DNA from: Mesorhizobium koreense
GTDB lineage: Bacteria > Pseudomonadota > Alphaproteobacteria > Rhizobiales > Rhizobiaceae
Direction: 5' to 3'
Assembly (NCBI RefSeq): GCF_031656215.1
Contig: NZ_CP134228.1
Span: forward strand, 62,001 to 126,000
Length of the DNA: 64,000 nucleotides
Shown here: piece after piece, positions 54,295 through 64,000 of the stretch
How positions within the stretch are numbered: position 1 is the first letter of the stretch
How the letters are laid out: each line of letters begins with the position of its first letter
Notes under the pieces: model-generated
What the model was told of the DNA's origin: nothing
The model's input: the letters and a program-made list of their open reading frames with translations, nothing else
Databases searched by the model: none
Made by a program: the position numbers and the translations under genes

Positions 54295-54858
54295 CGCCTT
54301 CGATGACGCGTCCGGCTTCAGCATGCGCAACAGAACGCCGTCGCGAAGCAGGAAATGGTGGCGCAGCGCCGCCGCCACATGCAGCACCACGAGCACCAGC
54401 AGCAGCCAGCCGAGAGCCTGATGCACCGATGTCCACAGCGCTTCGGCCGCATCCGACTTCGCCATAGGCATATCCGGGATGACAAAGAGGTAGAAAGCGA
54501 AGGTTGGAATATCGAGCACCGTTGTCGAGGCGATCGCCCAGCCTGTGAACGGCATGACGAACATCAGCGCGTAGAGTGCGCGATGGGTCCAGTTGGCGGC
54601 CTGTCGCTCCAGGCCGCCCATTTCAACAGGCAGGGCCGGGCGCGGATTGACCAGACGCCAGGCGAGCCGCAGGACGGCCAGCCCCAGAATGAAAAAACCG
54701 AAGGATTTGTGCCACTGGATGAGGTCGAAGGAGAGCCGCTGGTCGGCGATGTTCTTCATCACCTTGCCCAGAGTCCACTGGCCGACGATGAGGATCGCGA
54801 TCGTCCAGTGCAGGACGATCGCGATCCATCCATAGCTTCGTTCGGTATTCAGCAGCAT
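54289..54858 (-). CDS. Cytochrome b561 family membrane protein
   Basis: 189 residues, four helices. Heme-ligand histidines are in AIVLHWTIA, LIQWHKSFG, ANWTHRALY and VLHVAAALRHHF. It passes electrons across the inner membrane, usually from the quinone pool. It is encoded just upstream of YceI and possibly cotranscribed with it. The ATG at 54858 is preferred; an upstream in-frame start would add 21 polar residues. Confidence 0.9.
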   Translation of the reverse strand: MLLNTERSYGWIAIVLHWTIAILIVGQWTLGKVMKNIADQRLSFDLIQWHKSFGFFILGLAVLRLAWRLVNPRPALPVEMGGLERQAANWTHRALYALMFVMPFTGWAIASTTVLDIPTFAFYLFVIPDMPMAKSDAAEALWTSVHQALGWLLLVLVVLHVAAALRHHFLLRDGVLLRMLKPDASSKAQ

Positions 54859-54925
54859 GCGGCTATTCAACCGGCGAGTACCAAAAAAAATGAAATTCTT
54901 CCGGCATGCAAAAGCAGTCAAGCCG

Positions 54926-55777
54926 TCAGATCATCGCCAGCGGCTCCTTGCGCCTTGGTGGCGGAAAAGCGCGGTCGAGTTCGGCAAGGTCGGCCTCGTC
55001 CAGTTCGATGTCCAGCGCCGCCCTGTTCTCACGCACGTGATCGGGCTCGACCGCCTTCGGAATGGCGATGACGCCTTTCTGCCGCAGGACCCAGGCGAGC
55101 GCGATCTGCGTCGTGGTTACGCCATGTCTCTCGGCGACGGCTTGCAGGCTGCGCTCCCTGCCCAGGCTCCCCTGGTTTATCGGCGAATAAGCCATGAGCG
55201 GAATGCCGCGCTCGTTCGACCACGGGACCAGATCGTATTCGATGCCGCGGCTGGAGAGGTTGTAGAGGATCTGATTGGTCTGTACCGCGGCGCCACCGCC
55301 CACGCGGAGCAATTCCTCCATGTCGTTTGTATCGAAATTGCTGACGCCCCAATGGCGGATCTTGCCGGCGCGCTTCAGTTCCTCGAACGCCGCGACGGTC
55401 TCCGCGAGCGGGATGCCGCCACGCCAATGGAGCAGATAGAGATCCATGCGGTCGGTGCCGAGGCGGCGGAGGCTCGCTTCGCAGGAGCGGATCATGCCGG
55501 CGCGCGAGGCATTGGAAGGCAGGACCTTGCTGACGAGGAATACCTCTTTGCGGCGGCCTGCGATCGCCGCGCGCGTCACCTCCTCCGCGCCGCCCGAGGC
55601 ATACATCTCGGCCGTGTCGATCAGGGTCATCCCGAGATCGATACCGAGCTTCAATGCGGCGACTTCGTCCGCTCGCCGACGCTGGTTCTCGCCCATATGC
55701 CAGGTGCCCTGGCCAAGCGCCGGCACCTGTTCGCCGGAGGGCAGGTCGACCATGCGCATGTCGGCCATCCCGGTCAT
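54926..55777 (-). CDS. Aldo/keto reductase
   Basis: 283 residues. The tetrad is present: Asp and Tyr in [15 protein letters not shown], Lys in [12 protein letters not shown] and His in LYLLHWRGG. The C-terminal [15 protein letters not shown] binds the NADPH phosphate. Its ATG overlaps the pheT stop (ATGA), so it may be cotranslated with the phenylalanyl-tRNA synthetase subunits. Substrate unknown. Confidence 0.9.
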   Translation of the reverse strand: MTGMADMRMVDLPSGEQVPALGQGTWHMGENQRRRADEVAALKLGIDLGMTLIDTAEMYASGGAEEVTRAAIAGRRKEVFLVSKVLPSNASRAGMIRSCEASLRRLGTDRMDLYLLHWRGGIPLAETVAAFEELKRAGKIRHWGVSNFDTNDMEELLRVGGGAAVQTNQILYNLSSRGIEYDLVPWSNERGIPLMAYSPINQGSLGRERSLQAVAERHGVTTTQIALAWVLRQKGVIAIPKAVEPDHVRENRAALDIELDEADLAELDRAFPPPRRKEPLAMI

Positions 55778-58179
55778 CCGCGCAGAACGCCGCCGGTCTG
55801 CTTCTTCACATTTTCGACAATGCGACCGGCGAGCGCCTCGAAATCCTCGTCGGTGAGCGTCCGTTCGACCGGCTGGATGGCGACCTCGATGGCGATCGAC
55901 TTCTTCCCTTCGCCGATCGAGGCGCCCTCGAACACGTCGAAGACCGAAATGCCTGTGACCAGCTTGCGGTCAGCGGCGGCGGCCGCACGCACGAGGGTGC
56001 CGGCATCCACCGCGCGGTCCACCACGAAGGCGAAGTCGCGCTTCACGGCCTGGAAGGCGGAAAGGTCGAGGCGCGGCTTGGTGCGGGTCGCCTTCTGCTT
56101 CGGCTCCGGCACGGCATCGATGAAGACTTCGAAGCCGCAGACCGGACCGTCGACGTCGAGCACCTCCAGCGCCTTCGGGTGGAACTCGCCGAAGGTGCCG
56201 AGCACGTTCTTCGGTCCGAGCTTGATCGTGCCGGAGCGGCCGGGATGATACCATTCCGGCCCGCCCGCCTCGACCTGCAGCTTGTCGACCGGCGCACCGG
56301 CGGCTTCGAGCGCGGCAAGTGCGTCGGCCTTGGCATCGAAGACGCCAACCGGGCCGGCATTGCCGGACCAGTTGCGGCCCGAGCCCTCGAGCTTGGCCGT
56401 GCCGCGCCTCAGACCGGCCGCCGCGCGCCGCTGCTTATCGGGCGTATCGCCCTCGTAGCTGCCGGAGACCTCGAACAGGGCGACATCGGCAAAACCGCGA
56501 TCGGCGTTGCGCTGCGCGGCGGCGAGCAGCCCCGGCAGCAACGAGGGACGCATGTCGGACATGTCGGCGGCGATCGGGTTGGCGAGCTTGAGTTCAGGCT
56601 TGCCACCGCCGAAGAGCGCCGCGTGCTTCGCGGGAATGAAGGACCATGTGACGGCCTCCATCATGCCGCGTACGGCGAGCGCCCGGCGCGCCTCGCGGGT
56701 GCGCACCTGGAGCGTGGTCAGGATACGGCCGTTGACTGCATCATGGCTCACCATCGGCGTGAACGGGATCCTGTTCACGCCATGGATGCGCATGACCTCC
56801 TCGACGAGATCGGCCTTGCCATCGACATCGGGCCGCCAGGAGGGCACGTCGATATCGACGACATTGCCCTTGCCGCGCGCCTTGAAGCCCAGCCGGTCGA
56901 GGATCGACAGGCTCTCTTCTGCCGATACGTCGAGGCCGGTCAGCCGCTTCACCTCCGCGACGGGGAAGCTCACGACCTTCGTCGGCGGCCCGGCATAGCC
57001 GACCACTTCCCTATCGCTCGGGCTCCCGCCGCAAAGCTCCATTACCATGCGGGTCGCAAGCTCGATGCCGGGCACCATGAATTCCGGATCGACACCGCGC
57101 TCGAAGCGGTAGCGCGCATCGGTGATGATGCCGAGATCGCGGCCCGTGCGGGCGGTCGCCATGGGATCCCAGAGCGCGGATTCGATCAGCACGTCTTTCG
57201 TATTCTCGTCGCAGCCTGAATGCTCGCCGCCCATGACGCCGGCGATGGATTCGACGCTGCTGTCGTCGGCGATAGCGCACATCTGCGGCGTCAACTCGTA
57301 TTCGCGGCCGTCGAGCGCCAGCACTTTCTCGCCTTGGCGCGCGCGGCGAACGACGAGATTCCCCTTGACCTTGGCCGCGTCGAAGACATGCAGCGGCCTG
57401 CCGCGATCGAAGGTTACGTAGTTGGTGATGTCGACCAGCGCGTTGATCGGACGCAGGCCGATCGCGATCAGGCGCTGCTGCATCCATTTCGGCGAGGGGC
57501 CGTTCTTGACGCCGCGAACCAGCCTGAGCGCGAAGCCGGGGCACAGGTCCGGCGCCTCTATCGTGACCCTGACCGGACACGCGCCGCTGCCCGGCACCGG
57601 TTCGATCGCGCCGCCCTTCAGTCGGCCGAGCCCTGCGGCGGCGAGGTCGCGGGCGATGCCGTGGATGCTGGTGCAGTCCGGCCGGTTCGGCGTCAGATTG
57701 ATCTCGATGGCGGGATCGTCGAGATGGGCGTATCCGGCGAAGCTTGTGCCGACCGGCGCATCGGCCGGCAGGTCGATGATGCCGGTATGCTCGTCGGAAA
57801 GCTGAAGCTCGCGCTCGGAGCACATCATGCCACGGCTCTCGACGCCCCTGATCTTGCCGACCGAGAGCGTGGTGTCGATACCCGGCACATAGGTGCCCGG
57901 CGCCGCGAAGGCGCCGACCAGGCCCGCACGCGCGTTGGGCGCGCCGCACACGACCTGGATGGGATCGCCCGCACCAATGTCCACGGTCAGCACGCGCAGG
58001 CGGTCGGCGTCGGGATGCTGCACGGCAGTCAGCACTTTCGCGATGACGAAGGGCTTCAGCGCGGCCTTGTCGTCGACATGCTCGACCTCGAGCCCGATCA
58101 TGGTCAGCCGCTCGGTGATCTCTTCGAGCGTCGCATCGGTGTCGAGATGGTCCTTCAACCAGGAGAGCGTGAATTTCAT
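55774..58179 (-). CDS. pheT: Phenylalanyl-tRNA synthetase beta subunit
   Basis: 801 residues, full length. The order is N-terminal EMAP-like tRNA-binding domain ([12 protein letters not shown]), B3/B4 editing domain, B5 domain (the segment with [15 protein letters not shown]), the catalytic-like core and the C-terminal ferredoxin-like anticodon-binding domain. It forms the alpha2-beta2 enzyme with PheS and clears Tyr-tRNA(Phe). It overlaps the GFA gene and the aldo/keto reductase gene by 4 bases each. Confidence 0.98.
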   Translation of the reverse strand: MKFTLSWLKDHLDTDATLEEITERLTMIGLEVEHVDDKAALKPFVIAKVLTAVQHPDADRLRVLTVDIGAGDPIQVVCGAPNARAGLVGAFAAPGTYVPGIDTTLSVGKIRGVESRGMMCSERELQLSDEHTGIIDLPADAPVGTSFAGYAHLDDPAIEINLTPNRPDCTSIHGIARDLAAAGLGRLKGGAIEPVPGSGACPVRVTIEAPDLCPGFALRLVRGVKNGPSPKWMQQRLIAIGLRPINALVDITNYVTFDRGRPLHVFDAAKVKGNLVVRRARQGEKVLALDGREYELTPQMCAIADDSSVESIAGVMGGEHSGCDENTKDVLIESALWDPMATARTGRDLGIITDARYRFERGVDPEFMVPGIELATRMVMELCGGSPSDREVVGYAGPPTKVVSFPVAEVKRLTGLDVSAEESLSILDRLGFKARGKGNVVDIDVPSWRPDVDGKADLVEEVMRIHGVNRIPFTPMVSHDAVNGRILTTLQVRTREARRALAVRGMMEAVTWSFIPAKHAALFGGGKPELKLANPIAADMSDMRPSLLPGLLAAAQRNADRGFADVALFEVSGSYEGDTPDKQRRAAAGLRRGTAKLEGSGRNWSGNAGPVGVFDAKADALAALEAAGAPVDKLQVEAGGPEWYHPGRSGTIKLGPKNVLGTFGEFHPKALEVLDVDGPVCGFEVFIDAVPEPKQKATRTKPRLDLSAFQAVKRDFAFVVDRAVDAGTLVRAAAAADRKLVTGISVFDVFEGASIGEGKKSIAIEVAIQPVERTLTDEDFEALAGRIVENVKKQTGGVLRG

Positions 58180-58607
58180 TTTACCGTTCCGTTATCAGGG
58201 CGCGGCACGCTGGATTTCAGGTGCCGTGGGAGGCCGTCCGGCATGTGGACGAAAGGAAGCTGCTCGTGCACATAGGCATGAAGGGTCGGCTTGAAGTAGG
58301 CCGGCTGCTCCATCGCGCCGAGCATGAAATAAATTTCTCCCGGCAGGCGGGCATCGACATAGTAGAGCGGTGAGCCGCAAATGCCGCAGAAGCCCCGCGT
58401 CACCGGCCCGTTCTGGAAGGTCTTCGGCCCCTTGCCGGAAAACTCCACCTCGTTCTCGTGGAAGCCGACAAAGGCGGAAACCGGCGCGCCGGTCGCCTTG
58501 CGGCAGTCGGCGCAATGGCAATAGCTGACATGATGCGGCTCGGCGGACGCCTCGAAGCGCACCGCGCCGCAGCGGCAGGAGCCTTTGTGGAGTTCGGCCT
58601 CCATCAT
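58176..58607 (-). CDS. GFA/CENP-V family zinc-binding protein
   Basis: 143 residues. Cysteine pairs [16 protein letters not shown] and GFCGICGS are the zinc ligands of the glutathione-dependent formaldehyde-activating (GFA) fold. The true enzyme Gfa condenses glutathione and formaldehyde, but most relatives have unknown activity. It is inserted between pheS and pheT, coupled to pheT by ATGA. Confidence 0.9.
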   Translation of the reverse strand: MMEAELHKGSCRCGAVRFEASAEPHHVSYCHCADCRKATGAPVSAFVGFHENEVEFSGKGPKTFQNGPVTRGFCGICGSPLYYVDARLPGEIYFMLGAMEQPAYFKPTLHAYVHEQLPFVHMPDGLPRHLKSSVPRPDNGTVK

Positions 58608-58608
58608 T

Positions 58609-59706
58609 CTAGCTGCTCAGCCCTCCGAAGAGCGTCGGAATGTCGAGCGGGCGGAAACCGTAATGCGAGAGCCAGCGCACGTCGGCGTCGAAGAAGGCGC
58701 GCAGATCCGGCATGCCGTATTTCAGCATGGCGATGCGGTCGATGCCCATGCCCCAGGCGAAGCCCTGATATTCGTCCGGGTCGAGCCCGCCGAAGCGCAG
58801 CACATTCGAATGCACCATGCCGCAGCCGAGGATCTCCATCCAGTCGTTGCCCTCGCCGAAGCGCACCTCGCCCGGCCGCGAGCGATCGCACTGGATATCG
58901 ACCTCCAGGCTTGGCTCGGTGAAGGGGAAATAGCTCGGGCGGAAGCGCATGCCGACCGACGGCACCTCGAAGAAGGCCTTGCAGAACTCCTCCAGCACCC
59001 ACTTCATGTTGGCCACCGTCGCCGTCTTGTCGACCACCAGCCCTTCGAGCTGATGGAACATCGGCGAATGGGTTGCGTCGGAATCCTGCCGGTATGTCTT
59101 GCCGGGGATGACGATGCGGATCGGCGGCTTCTGGGCCTCCATAGTATGGATCTGAACGGGAGAAGTGTGCGTCCTCAGAAGTTTGCGTTCGCCCTTCTCG
59201 TCCGGATTGAAGAAGAAGGTGTCGTGCATCTCGCGCGCCGGATGGCCTTCCGGAAAATTCAGCGCGGTGAAATTGTAATAGTCCGTCTCGATGTCCGGCC
59301 CCTCGGCGATCGAGAAGCCGAGATCGCCGAAGATGGCGGCGATCTCGTCGATAACCTGGCTGATCGGATGGATGCGTCCGCGTTCGGCCGGCGATTGCCG
59401 CACGGGCAGGGTCACATCGACCTTCTCCGCGGCAAGCCGTGCGGTGACGGCGGCGTCACGCAATTCGGCGCGGCGGGCAGCCAGTGCATCTGTCACGCGG
59501 GTTTTCAGCCCGTTGATCGCCGGACCCTGGACCTGCCGCTCCTCGGCGCTCATGGAGCCGAGCGTCTTCAGAAGTTCGGAAACCGACCCCTTCTTGCCAA
59601 GGGCCGAGACACGCACGGCCTCGATGGCCGCTTCATCGCCGGCGGCGGCGATCTCGGCAACCAATGCGCTTTCCAGAGCTTCAAGATTTCCAGCGGCGGC
59701 GTTCAC
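58609..59706 (-). CDS. pheS: Phenylalanyl-tRNA synthetase alpha subunit
   Basis: 365 residues from the GTG at 59706. That start gives the usual N-terminus (helical hairpin domain with [18 protein letters not shown]); in-frame starts up to 59748 add residues not typical of the family. Class II motif 2 includes [11 protein letters not shown] and [10 protein letters not shown], and motif 3 is GLGxR-like ([17 protein letters not shown]). It activates phenylalanine. The GFA gene starts 1 base after its stop. Confidence 0.97.
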   Translation of the reverse strand: MNAAAGNLEALESALVAEIAAAGDEAAIEAVRVSALGKKGSVSELLKTLGSMSAEERQVQGPAINGLKTRVTDALAARRAELRDAAVTARLAAEKVDVTLPVRQSPAERGRIHPISQVIDEIAAIFGDLGFSIAEGPDIETDYYNFTALNFPEGHPAREMHDTFFFNPDEKGERKLLRTHTSPVQIHTMEAQKPPIRIVIPGKTYRQDSDATHSPMFHQLEGLVVDKTATVANMKWVLEEFCKAFFEVPSVGMRFRPSYFPFTEPSLEVDIQCDRSRPGEVRFGEGNDWMEILGCGMVHSNVLRFGGLDPDEYQGFAWGMGIDRIAMLKYGMPDLRAFFDADVRWLSHYGFRPLDIPTLFGGLSS

Positions 59707-59771
59707 GGCGAACTCTCTTCGGTTGGGCGCCATCAATGGCGGCGCCATTTGGTCCTGTCGGCGGCAAAGAA

Positions 59772-59802
59772 AAACCCGCGCCAGCCCTGCCAGCGCGGGT
59801 TT
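59772..59802 (-). terminator. Intrinsic terminator of rpmI-rplT
   Basis: AAACCCGCGC (59772-59781) and GCGCGGGTTT (59793-59802) form a 10-bp stem. Read on the minus strand it ends in TTTTTCTTT. It lies 40 bases past the rplT stop and separates it from pheS. Confidence 0.9.
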
Positions 59803-59842
59803 CCCAAATCACAAATTCAAAAGCTTGGGAAGCGCGGTGGCC

Positions 59843-60244
59843 TTAGGCTACAGCGCTTTCAAAAGCGTTCGGCGTGGTATCTTTCAGATATTCAAGCGAC
59901 GCCTTCGACTTCGCGACCAGCGCGGCGAAAGCCTGCGGCTCGTGGATCGCCATGTCGGAAAGCACCTTGCGGTCGATCTCGATGCCGGCCTTGTTCAGCC
60001 CGTCGATGAAGCGGCCATAGGTCAGGCCGTGCTCACGCACCGCCGCGTTGATGCGCTGGATCCACAGCGCGCGGAAATTGCGCTTGCGGACCTTGCGGTC
60101 GCGATAGGCGTATTGCAGCGACTTCTCCACCGCCTGTTTGGCGATGCGGATGGTATTCTTGCGGCGGCCGTAAAAGCCCTTGGCGGCCTTCAGAACCTTC
60201 TTGTGCCTGGCGTGGGCGGTTACGCCCCTTTTGACGCGTGCCAT
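59843..60244 (-). CDS. rplT: 50S ribosomal protein L20
   Basis: 133 residues, with [20 protein letters not shown] at the start and [20 protein letters not shown] following. The basic N-terminal helix inserts into 23S rRNA. It is needed early in large-subunit assembly. It forms an operon with rpmI, 40 bases upstream. Confidence 0.99.
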   Translation of the reverse strand: MARVKRGVTAHARHKKVLKAAKGFYGRRKNTIRIAKQAVEKSLQYAYRDRKVRKRNFRALWIQRINAAVREHGLTYGRFIDGLNKAGIEIDRKVLSDMAIHEPQAFAALVAKSKASLEYLKDTTPNAFESAVA

Positions 60245-60284
60245 GTCATGATCTCCTTAAAAACGCTCGGTTCTTCGGCTTGGC

Positions 60285-60494
60285 TCAGAGGCCGCCACCG
60301 TTGGGAAGAAAATTCTTGATGACCTTCTTGGCATCAGGTTCGGCAAGAACCATGGTGCCGCGAGCATCGCGAATGAACTTGTTCGAGCGCTTGATCATGC
60401 CGTGGCGCTTGCCGGCGGCAGCCGACAGCACCTTGCCGGTGCCGGTGATCTTGAACCGCTTCTTGGCGGCCGATTTGGTCTTCATCTTGGGCAT
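60285..60494 (-). CDS. rpmI: 50S ribosomal protein L35
   Basis: 69 residues: [19 protein letters not shown], then [19 protein letters not shown]. Basic, rRNA-binding. It is followed by rplT. infC, which in many bacteria begins this operon, lies 2 kb away behind two other genes. Confidence 0.98.
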   Translation of the reverse strand: MPKMKTKSAAKKRFKITGTGKVLSAAAGKRHGMIKRSNKFIRDARGTMVLAEPDAKKVIKNFLPNGGGL

Positions 60495-60776
60495 TTTGCT
60501 TTCCTTCTTAGATGCGCACGATGGCGCTTATTCGCTTCGGCCCAATCACGATCCGAGAGGAGCATGGCCCGAAAAGCATTACGAACCGCCACGGCATGCC
60601 CTGCCGGACGGTTCCAGAACGGCGGCCTTATAGCCGCGCGAAAGAAAAAGCGCAACAGGCCGGGACCTCGTCGACGCAGCGCGAGCGGCATTGTCCCGCC
60701 AGCGATTGAAACGTTAGGGTCGGCACTCCTAAATTCGGTCGAAATTGCCGCAAGATTCTGCTCCACACCCGTAACG

Positions 60777-61664
60777 ATGAGCGAAGACAGCCGGGATCCG
60801 CATTGGACGCGCAGGTGGGCATTGCCTGCTTCGCTTGCTGTGCATTCGCTCGCCATTGCGCTCCTGATATTCGGGCTGCCGATATCGCTCCCGCACCCGC
60901 AGGAAGACCAGGCGATATCCGTCGATCTCGTGCCGCCGCCCAAGCCGGAGACACCCAAGAAGGCCCCGCCTGCGCCGCCGGCGGAGAAGCAACCGCCCCA
61001 AAAGCCGGACAAGACGACGGCCGAAACGCCGCCTCCAGCGGAAAATGGCGCCGCCCGACCGAGACCCATACCCACGCTCCGGCCCGTCTTCCAATTCGGC
61101 GAGAAGGACGCCGGTCCGCGCAAGTCCACGGACGGCGACAGCCCGGAGGATCCGGCGAAAGCATCCGCCGCGCGTGACGATCCCGGCAAGAAAACCCCTT
61201 CGGCAGCGCAGATCCTGACTGCGACGAGCGCCGGGAATGCGGATATGCAGCCCGCCGCGCCCGAGAAAGCTTCCAAGGCCCGCAAGACGCTGGACAGGGT
61301 GAAGCTTCAGGAGGCGAAGAAGCTGTTTTCCCGAGCGGCCACGGACGACCCGAGAGCGACGACGGCGATGCACAACATGCCACGCGACGAGCGGGGCGGC
61401 TGGCTATGCGTTACGGAGTTGCGCGACCAATTGCTCAACGCCTCGCCTCCCTATTTTCCGGATTTGCTGCCTGCCTACCGGCTGACGAGCGGAACGGTCA
61501 TGGATATCCAAAGGGCGGCCTTCCGCATCCACGGCGAGTGGTACGACCTGAGCTACCGCTGCGTGCTCGACAAGGAAGCGACCAAGGTCCAGTCCTTTGC
61601 TTTCCATGTGGGCGGGCCGATCCCGCCGAGCGAATGGGCGCGCCGAGGGCTGCCGACGCAATAG
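60777..61664 (+). CDS. DUF930 domain membrane-anchored protein
   Basis: 295 residues. One N-terminal membrane helix (about 15-35, LAVHSLAIALLIFGLP) is followed by a Pro/Lys-rich stretch (PPPKPETPKKAPPAP) like that of TonB, and then a C-terminal DUF930 domain (VKLQEAKKLFSRAATD, DERGGWLCVTELRDQL, SYRCVLDKEATKVQSF). The helix anchors it and the Pro-rich part could span the periplasm. Start at the ATG at 60777. Function unknown. Confidence 0.85.
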   Translation: MSEDSRDPHWTRRWALPASLAVHSLAIALLIFGLPISLPHPQEDQAISVDLVPPPKPETPKKAPPAPPAEKQPPQKPDKTTAETPPPAENGAARPRPIPTLRPVFQFGEKDAGPRKSTDGDSPEDPAKASAARDDPGKKTPSAAQILTATSAGNADMQPAAPEKASKARKTLDRVKLQEAKKLFSRAATDDPRATTAMHNMPRDERGGWLCVTELRDQLLNASPPYFPDLLPAYRLTSGTVMDIQRAAFRIHGEWYDLSYRCVLDKEATKVQSFAFHVGGPIPPSEWARRGLPTQ

Positions 61665-61721
61665 TGCCGCGCTTCTTCCAATCCCGGACCGGTTCGGTCA
61701 CCGCCTGGGTCGACTGCTCTG

Positions 61722-62345
61722 CTACGGCAAACGCAACAGGACCGGCAGTATGCCGTGAATCTGCAAATGCTCGACGAACTCGAAGACCGGCATGGCGGTG
61801 AAGAATACGAGACTGTCGAAGAAGGTCGTGTAGAGCCGCTTCGGGGTCACGACGATGGTGGCGGAATCCCGGTAGAGGGAGAATTTCGGCAGTATGCGCG
61901 GTACACGGGCGCAATAGCTGTCGAAGGCGGCGCCGAATTTCTCGTGCAGGAAAGTCTCCTCGCGCCGCGCAACGATGATGAAGGCGAGCGCCGTCACGAT
62001 GCCGAAGATCAGCGCCACGACGACGCTGCCGGTCTGCGCGCCGGCACCGGCGGCTCCGATCGCCGAGAAGACGTAAAGCGGGTTGCGGACGATGGAATAG
62101 GGACCGTCGGAGACGATCTCGGCCGATTTCCGTCCGCCGATATAAAGCGTGCACCATAGCCTGCCGACGATGGCGACCCCGATCAGGCTGACGCCGAAGG
62201 CTTCGACGAATTCATGGAATTCGCCGCGCTCCGGATAGGAACCGACAAAGAGCAGGGCGCCAAAGGCGACAAGCAACAGAAGGAACAGCACCACGCGGCG
62301 TGCGTACTGATAGCCGGAAAGGGATTTGGCGGAAGCGGTCGACAT
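61722..62345 (-). CDS. Isoprenylcysteine methyltransferase-like membrane protein
   Basis: 207 residues with four to five helices. SDGPYSIVRNPLYVFSAIGA and a later RREETFLHEKFGAAFDSYCARVPRI-type segment are the signature of ICMT/PEMT membrane methyltransferases, which bind SAM at that GPY-RNPLY motif. In bacteria the substrates are mostly unknown. The ATG at 62345 is chosen. It lies between DUF930 and infC. Confidence 0.85.
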   Translation of the reverse strand: MSTASAKSLSGYQYARRVVLFLLLLVAFGALLFVGSYPERGEFHEFVEAFGVSLIGVAIVGRLWCTLYIGGRKSAEIVSDGPYSIVRNPLYVFSAIGAAGAGAQTGSVVVALIFGIVTALAFIIVARREETFLHEKFGAAFDSYCARVPRILPKFSLYRDSATIVVTPKRLYTTFFDSLVFFTAMPVFEFVEHLQIHGILPVLLRLP

Positions 62346-62460
62346 GAAAGCGCCCTGCCCTTCGTGTTGCGCCCGTGGGAGGGACACCGGAAAAGAAGCG
62401 GATTTGAGGCGGCCCACCTATCCCCATCCGGCAAGCCGCCTTGGCCTGCCCGCCGCGCCG

Positions 62461-62997
62461 TCAGCGCGGCGACAGCACCATCATCATCTGGCGGCCTTCC
62501 AGCTTCGGCTCGGCCTCGACCTTGGCGATCGGCTCGACCTCCTCGCGGACGCGGTTGAGCAGCTGCATGCCGAGTTCCAGATGCGCCATCTCGCGGCCGC
62601 GGAAACGCAAGGTCAGCTTCACCTTGTCGCCCTCGTCGAAGAAGCGGCGCACCGCCCTCATCTTCACCTCGTAATCGTGGGTGTCGATGTTGGGACGCAT
62701 CTTGATCTCCTTGATCTCGATGGTCTTCTGGCGCTTGCGCGCCTCGGCGGCTTTCTTCTGGCTCTGATATTTGAGCTTGCCGAGATCGGTGATCTTGGCA
62801 ACGGGCGGCTCGGAATTGGGTGCTATCTCGACGAGATCGAGACCGGCCTCTTCGGCCATGCGGATAGCGTCATCGATGGACGTAGGCCCCAGATTGTTTC
62901 CTTCGACGTCGATGAGCTGGACTCTCGGGACCTTGATATCCCTGTTCGAACGCGGGCCTTCCTTGACGGGGGCTGTCGATTTGAATGGTCGGCGAAT
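62461..62997 (-). CDS. infC: Translation initiation factor IF-3, ATT start
   Basis: 178 residues from an ATT codon at 62997-62995. From there the frame reads [20 protein letters not shown] and [15 protein letters not shown], the normal IF-3 N-terminal domain; the first ATG (62859) would remove it. AAGGAG at 63012-63007 lies 9 bases upstream. IF-3 itself discriminates against AUU, so this start gives the known feedback control. The C-terminal domain ([18 protein letters not shown]) ends VLSPR. It binds the 30S subunit. Confidence 0.95.
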   Translation of the reverse strand: MRRPFKSTAPVKEGPRSNRDIKVPRVQLIDVEGNNLGPTSIDDAIRMAEEAGLDLVEIAPNSEPPVAKITDLGKLKYQSQKKAAEARKRQKTIEIKEIKMRPNIDTHDYEVKMRAVRRFFDEGDKVKLTLRFRGREMAHLELGMQLLNRVREEVEPIAKVEAEPKLEGRQMMMVLSPR

Positions 62998-63006
62998 GGT
63001 CGTGTT

Positions 63007-63012
63007 CTCCTT
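63007..63012 (-). promoter_or_regulatory. Ribosome-binding site fixing the infC ATT start
   Basis: AAGGAG on the minus strand, 9 bases before ATT at 62997. No ATG, GTG or TTG lies at a suitable distance in frame, so the site decides the rare start. Confidence 0.85.
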
Positions 63013-63151
63013 GAACTGTTTTCACGCGAATTGTGGCCGCGCGGCATACTTCGCCTATGTCGTTACCGTGCGGAATCTGTCAATAGCACAGCCGAATGAA
63101 AGAATCACGCCGCCGCCAAACAGGGATTGGCCAGGGAAACCGGGAAGCATC

Positions 63152-63925
63152 ATGGCCGCCGCGCAACCGTCGCTGATCGAAGTCTCCGATGCATCGATCG
63201 CGGTGCGCCATCGCGACGGAAAGGCGCCGGGCCTCGTCTGGCTCGGCGGCTACCGGTCCGACATGGTCGGCACCAAGGCCGAAACGCTCGACGCGTGGGC
63301 TGCGTCTTCCGGCCATGAATTCACCCGCCACGATTATTCCGGTCACGGCGAAAGCGGCGGCCGCTTCGAGGACGGCACGATCTCGCGCTGGCTTGGCGAA
63401 AGCCTCGCCGTCTTTCGTGCCTTCACGCATGGAAGGCAGATCCTGGTCGGCTCCTCGATGGGCGGTTGGATCGCGCTTAGGATGATCCAGGAACTCAGAA
63501 AGACGGGCGAAGGCGACCGTGTCGCCGGCCTCGTGCTGATCGCGCCGGCGCCGGATTTCACGATCGAACTGATCGAGCCGCAACTGACGGACGAACTGCG
63601 CAAGGACCTCGAAACGAAAGGTTTCGTCGAGGAACATTCGGAATACTCACCCGAACCGAACATCTATACGCGCGCGCTGATCGAGGACGGGCGGACGAAC
63701 CGCGTGCTCGAAGGCATCATCGACACGCATTGCCCGATCCATGTGCTGCAGGGCATGGCGGACCCGGACGTGCCCTATGCCCACGCGCTCAAACTGCTCG
63801 ACCACCTGCCGGCCGACGACGTGACGCTGTCGCTGGTGCGCGACGGCGACCACCGCCTGTCGCGGCCGCAGGACCTCGACATGCTGGTGCGCACCGTGGA
63901 AGGCATGGTGGGGCAGGTCGGATAA
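63152..63925 (+). CDS. Alpha/beta hydrolase
   Basis: 257 residues. The nucleophile elbow is ILVGSSMGGW (G-x-S-x-G with Ser), the oxyanion region is LVWLGGYRSDMVGTKAETL, the acid is in LQGMADPDVPYAH and the histidine in DGDHRLSRPQDL. The pattern resembles ABHD10-type or general serine hydrolases. Start at the ATG at 63152; earlier in-frame codons overlap infC on the other strand. Divergent from infC. Confidence 0.9.
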   Translation: MAAAQPSLIEVSDASIAVRHRDGKAPGLVWLGGYRSDMVGTKAETLDAWAASSGHEFTRHDYSGHGESGGRFEDGTISRWLGESLAVFRAFTHGRQILVGSSMGGWIALRMIQELRKTGEGDRVAGLVLIAPAPDFTIELIEPQLTDELRKDLETKGFVEEHSEYSPEPNIYTRALIEDGRTNRVLEGIIDTHCPIHVLQGMADPDVPYAHALKLLDHLPADDVTLSLVRDGDHRLSRPQDLDMLVRTVEGMVGQVG

Positions 63926-63948
63926 GGCCTTTTGCTCGACGCCGCCCC

Positions 63949-64000
63949 TCAAAAATCGAGCGGCGCGTTGTCCACGACTTCCTTGATGACGAAGAAGGTG
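63949..64000 (-). CDS. Partial gene, C-terminal 16 residues only
   Basis: On the minus strand a frame entering from beyond the window ends TFFVIKEVVDNAPLDF and TGA (63951-63949). It converges with the hydrolase gene 24 bases away. The fragment is too short to identify. Confidence 0.4.
   Translation of the reverse strand, partial: TFFVIKEVVDNAPLDF

Overview
The window looks like the chromosome of a high-GC alphaproteobacterium of the order Hyphomicrobiales, probably near Phyllobacteriaceae or Brucellaceae. The basis is the gene content: Brucella Omp2-type porins, a PmtA-type phospholipid N-methyltransferase, a BTLCP transglutaminase-like protein, a DUF930 protein, an alphaproteobacterial sigma-32 promoter in front of dnaK, and an infC that starts at ATT. 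No search could be run, so the taxonomy is an inference. No CRISPR array, rRNA or complete insertion sequence was seen.

Layout. (1) 96-171 is tRNA-Ala(GGC). It is followed to about 3.4 kb by a stretch of small, mostly unrecognised genes with visibly lower GC, which looks like accessory DNA beside a tRNA. (2) 3.4-13.6 kb is a GntR/FCD regulator and a divergent, tightly packed catabolic operon: three SDR dehydrogenases, a five-gene LivKHMGF-type ABC importer, a KstD-like flavoprotein and a glutathione S-transferase, ending in a remnant of an M20 peptidase gene. (3) 13.8-19.0 kb carries a small secreted protein and a 1580-residue YadA-like trimeric autotransporter with 240/288-bp internal repeats. 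(4) 19.1-26.5 kb is a second catabolic operon on the minus strand: GntR/UTRA regulator, taurine/nitrate-type ABC importer, GMC oxidoreductase, enolase-superfamily enzyme and LysR regulator. (5) 26.6-30.1 kb is an inverted pair of paralogous porins sharing 196 identical bases at their 5' ends, followed by a lone tyrosine recombinase.

(6) 31.4-35.6 kb holds an RlpA-like protein, a coupled SDR / metallo-beta-lactamase / ATP-grasp operon whose middle gene is frameshifted, and a GGDEF-EAL protein with a degenerate GGDEF motif. (7) 35.8-39.3 kb is a three-gene glycan-modification module resembling GtrB-GtrA-Gtr. (8) 39.5-64 kb is mostly core genome: gshB, comM-like, a BTLCP protein, phaZ, pyrF, pmtA, dnaJ, dnaK, a DUF423 protein, an UPF0104-type protein, an oxidoreductase, YceI, cytochrome b561, pheT, pheS, rplT, rpmI, infC and an alpha/beta hydrolase.

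How the parts work together. The two catabolic operons each pair a regulator and an importer with oxidoreductases, so each probably imports and oxidises one substrate class. The substrates cannot be read from sequence. The porins, autotransporter, Gtr-like module and PmtA all shape the cell envelope. Several genes needed start correction, and one small gene (2079-2249), one gene remnant (13623-13769) and one frameshifted gene (32855-33452) are described here from direct reading.
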